NCBI GenBank assembly: GCA_038501195.1
Contig: JBBPUQ010000011.1
Location: forward strand, 1,550,001 to 1,614,000
Length of the DNA: 64,000 nucleotides
Direction of reading: 5' to 3'
Source of the DNA: Nemania diffusa
Lineage: Eukaryota; Ascomycota; Sordariomycetes; Xylariales; Xylariaceae
Shown: positions 63,955-64,000 of the stretch, one piece after another
Layout of the letters: every line of letters starts with the position of its first letter
How positions within the stretch are numbered: position 1 is the first letter of the stretch
Made by a program: the position numbers and the translations under genes
The notes under the pieces: model-generated
Told to the model about the DNA's origin: nothing
The model's database searches: none
What the model saw: the letters and a program-made list of their open reading frames with translations, nothing else

Positions 63955-64000
63955 TTTTTTAAACAATTAAAATAAACTTTAGTTTTATAATAAATATAAT
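63955..64000. other. AT-rich end of window
   Basis: No feature. Confidence 0.3.

Noticed and set aside
1..64000. A mitochondrial genome or a protist/Plasmodium-like AT-rich genome as the source
   Set aside because: No tRNA, rRNA or mitochondrial protein gene is visible. Paired repeats differ by C-to-T/G-to-A only, and Ty3/Gypsy chromovirus pol with RIP stops points to a filamentous ascomycete nucleus.

Overview
This 64 kb window is almost pure AT and contains no intact host gene. It reads as an AT-rich isochore of a filamentous ascomycete (Pezizomycotina), made of nested LTR retrotransposons destroyed by repeat-induced point mutation (RIP). The evidence for RIP is direct. Paired copies of the same element differ almost only by C-to-T and G-to-A changes on both strands. 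TpA has replaced CpA, while surviving C and G sit mostly in AGCT, GCT and TCG contexts, so this is not CpG-methylation decay. Reading frames of recognisable pol domains carry stop codons mainly where Gln or Trp is expected. I cannot name the species.

Layout. (1) 1-16.3 kb: a fossil 3' half (1-~2,830), then a Ty3/Gypsy pol fossil on the + strand (~2,940-6,586 and 13,796-~16,335). Its RT/RNase H reading frame is interrupted by element A (6,587-13,790, - strand; 200-bp LTRs, TSD TAAAA). (2) 16.4-18.9 kb: element E, a short LTR element (280-bp LTRs, TSD TATAT). (3) 18.9-35.9 kb: an old repeat, D copy 1, split by element C (20,351-26,308; 262-bp LTRs, TSD AATTT) and element F (27,506-35,621; 162-bp LTRs, TSD TATAA). 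F is itself split by element G (about 28,081-35,120). The uninterrupted D copy 2 (about 39,900-42,575) shows the empty sites for both C and F. (4) 36.7-38.8 kb: a second, truncated G copy. (5) 42.6-54.9 kb: older A-rich fossil sequence interrupted by element B (44,708-52,258; same family as A, 200-bp LTRs, TSD TAATA). The right flank carries a chromovirus GPY/F motif and chromodomain. B still shows a gag zinc knuckle, RT, RNase H end and integrase, all on the - strand. (6) 57,093-59,153: element J, a GC-rich, nearly unmutated, apparently non-coding LTR element with near-identical 250-bp LTRs, TSD ATAAG, and an interior of minisatellites and a thrice-repeated 27-bp motif. (7) The rest is T-rich RIP sequence with nothing I can identify.

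Across all of this lie seven copies of one 226-bp element (K), most with perfect 5-bp target duplications and all lacking any internal region. They range from unmutated (K1) to heavily RIPed. K has nested stems kept between copies. K and J share unusual 5'-TA...CA-3' termini, and are the best candidates here for something not routinely described.

The insertions give a relative history: D and the Gypsy pol fossils are oldest, then A, B, C, E and F, then G inside F, then K copies inside G and the pol fossil. J and K1 are young and look as if they arrived after RIP, or escaped it.
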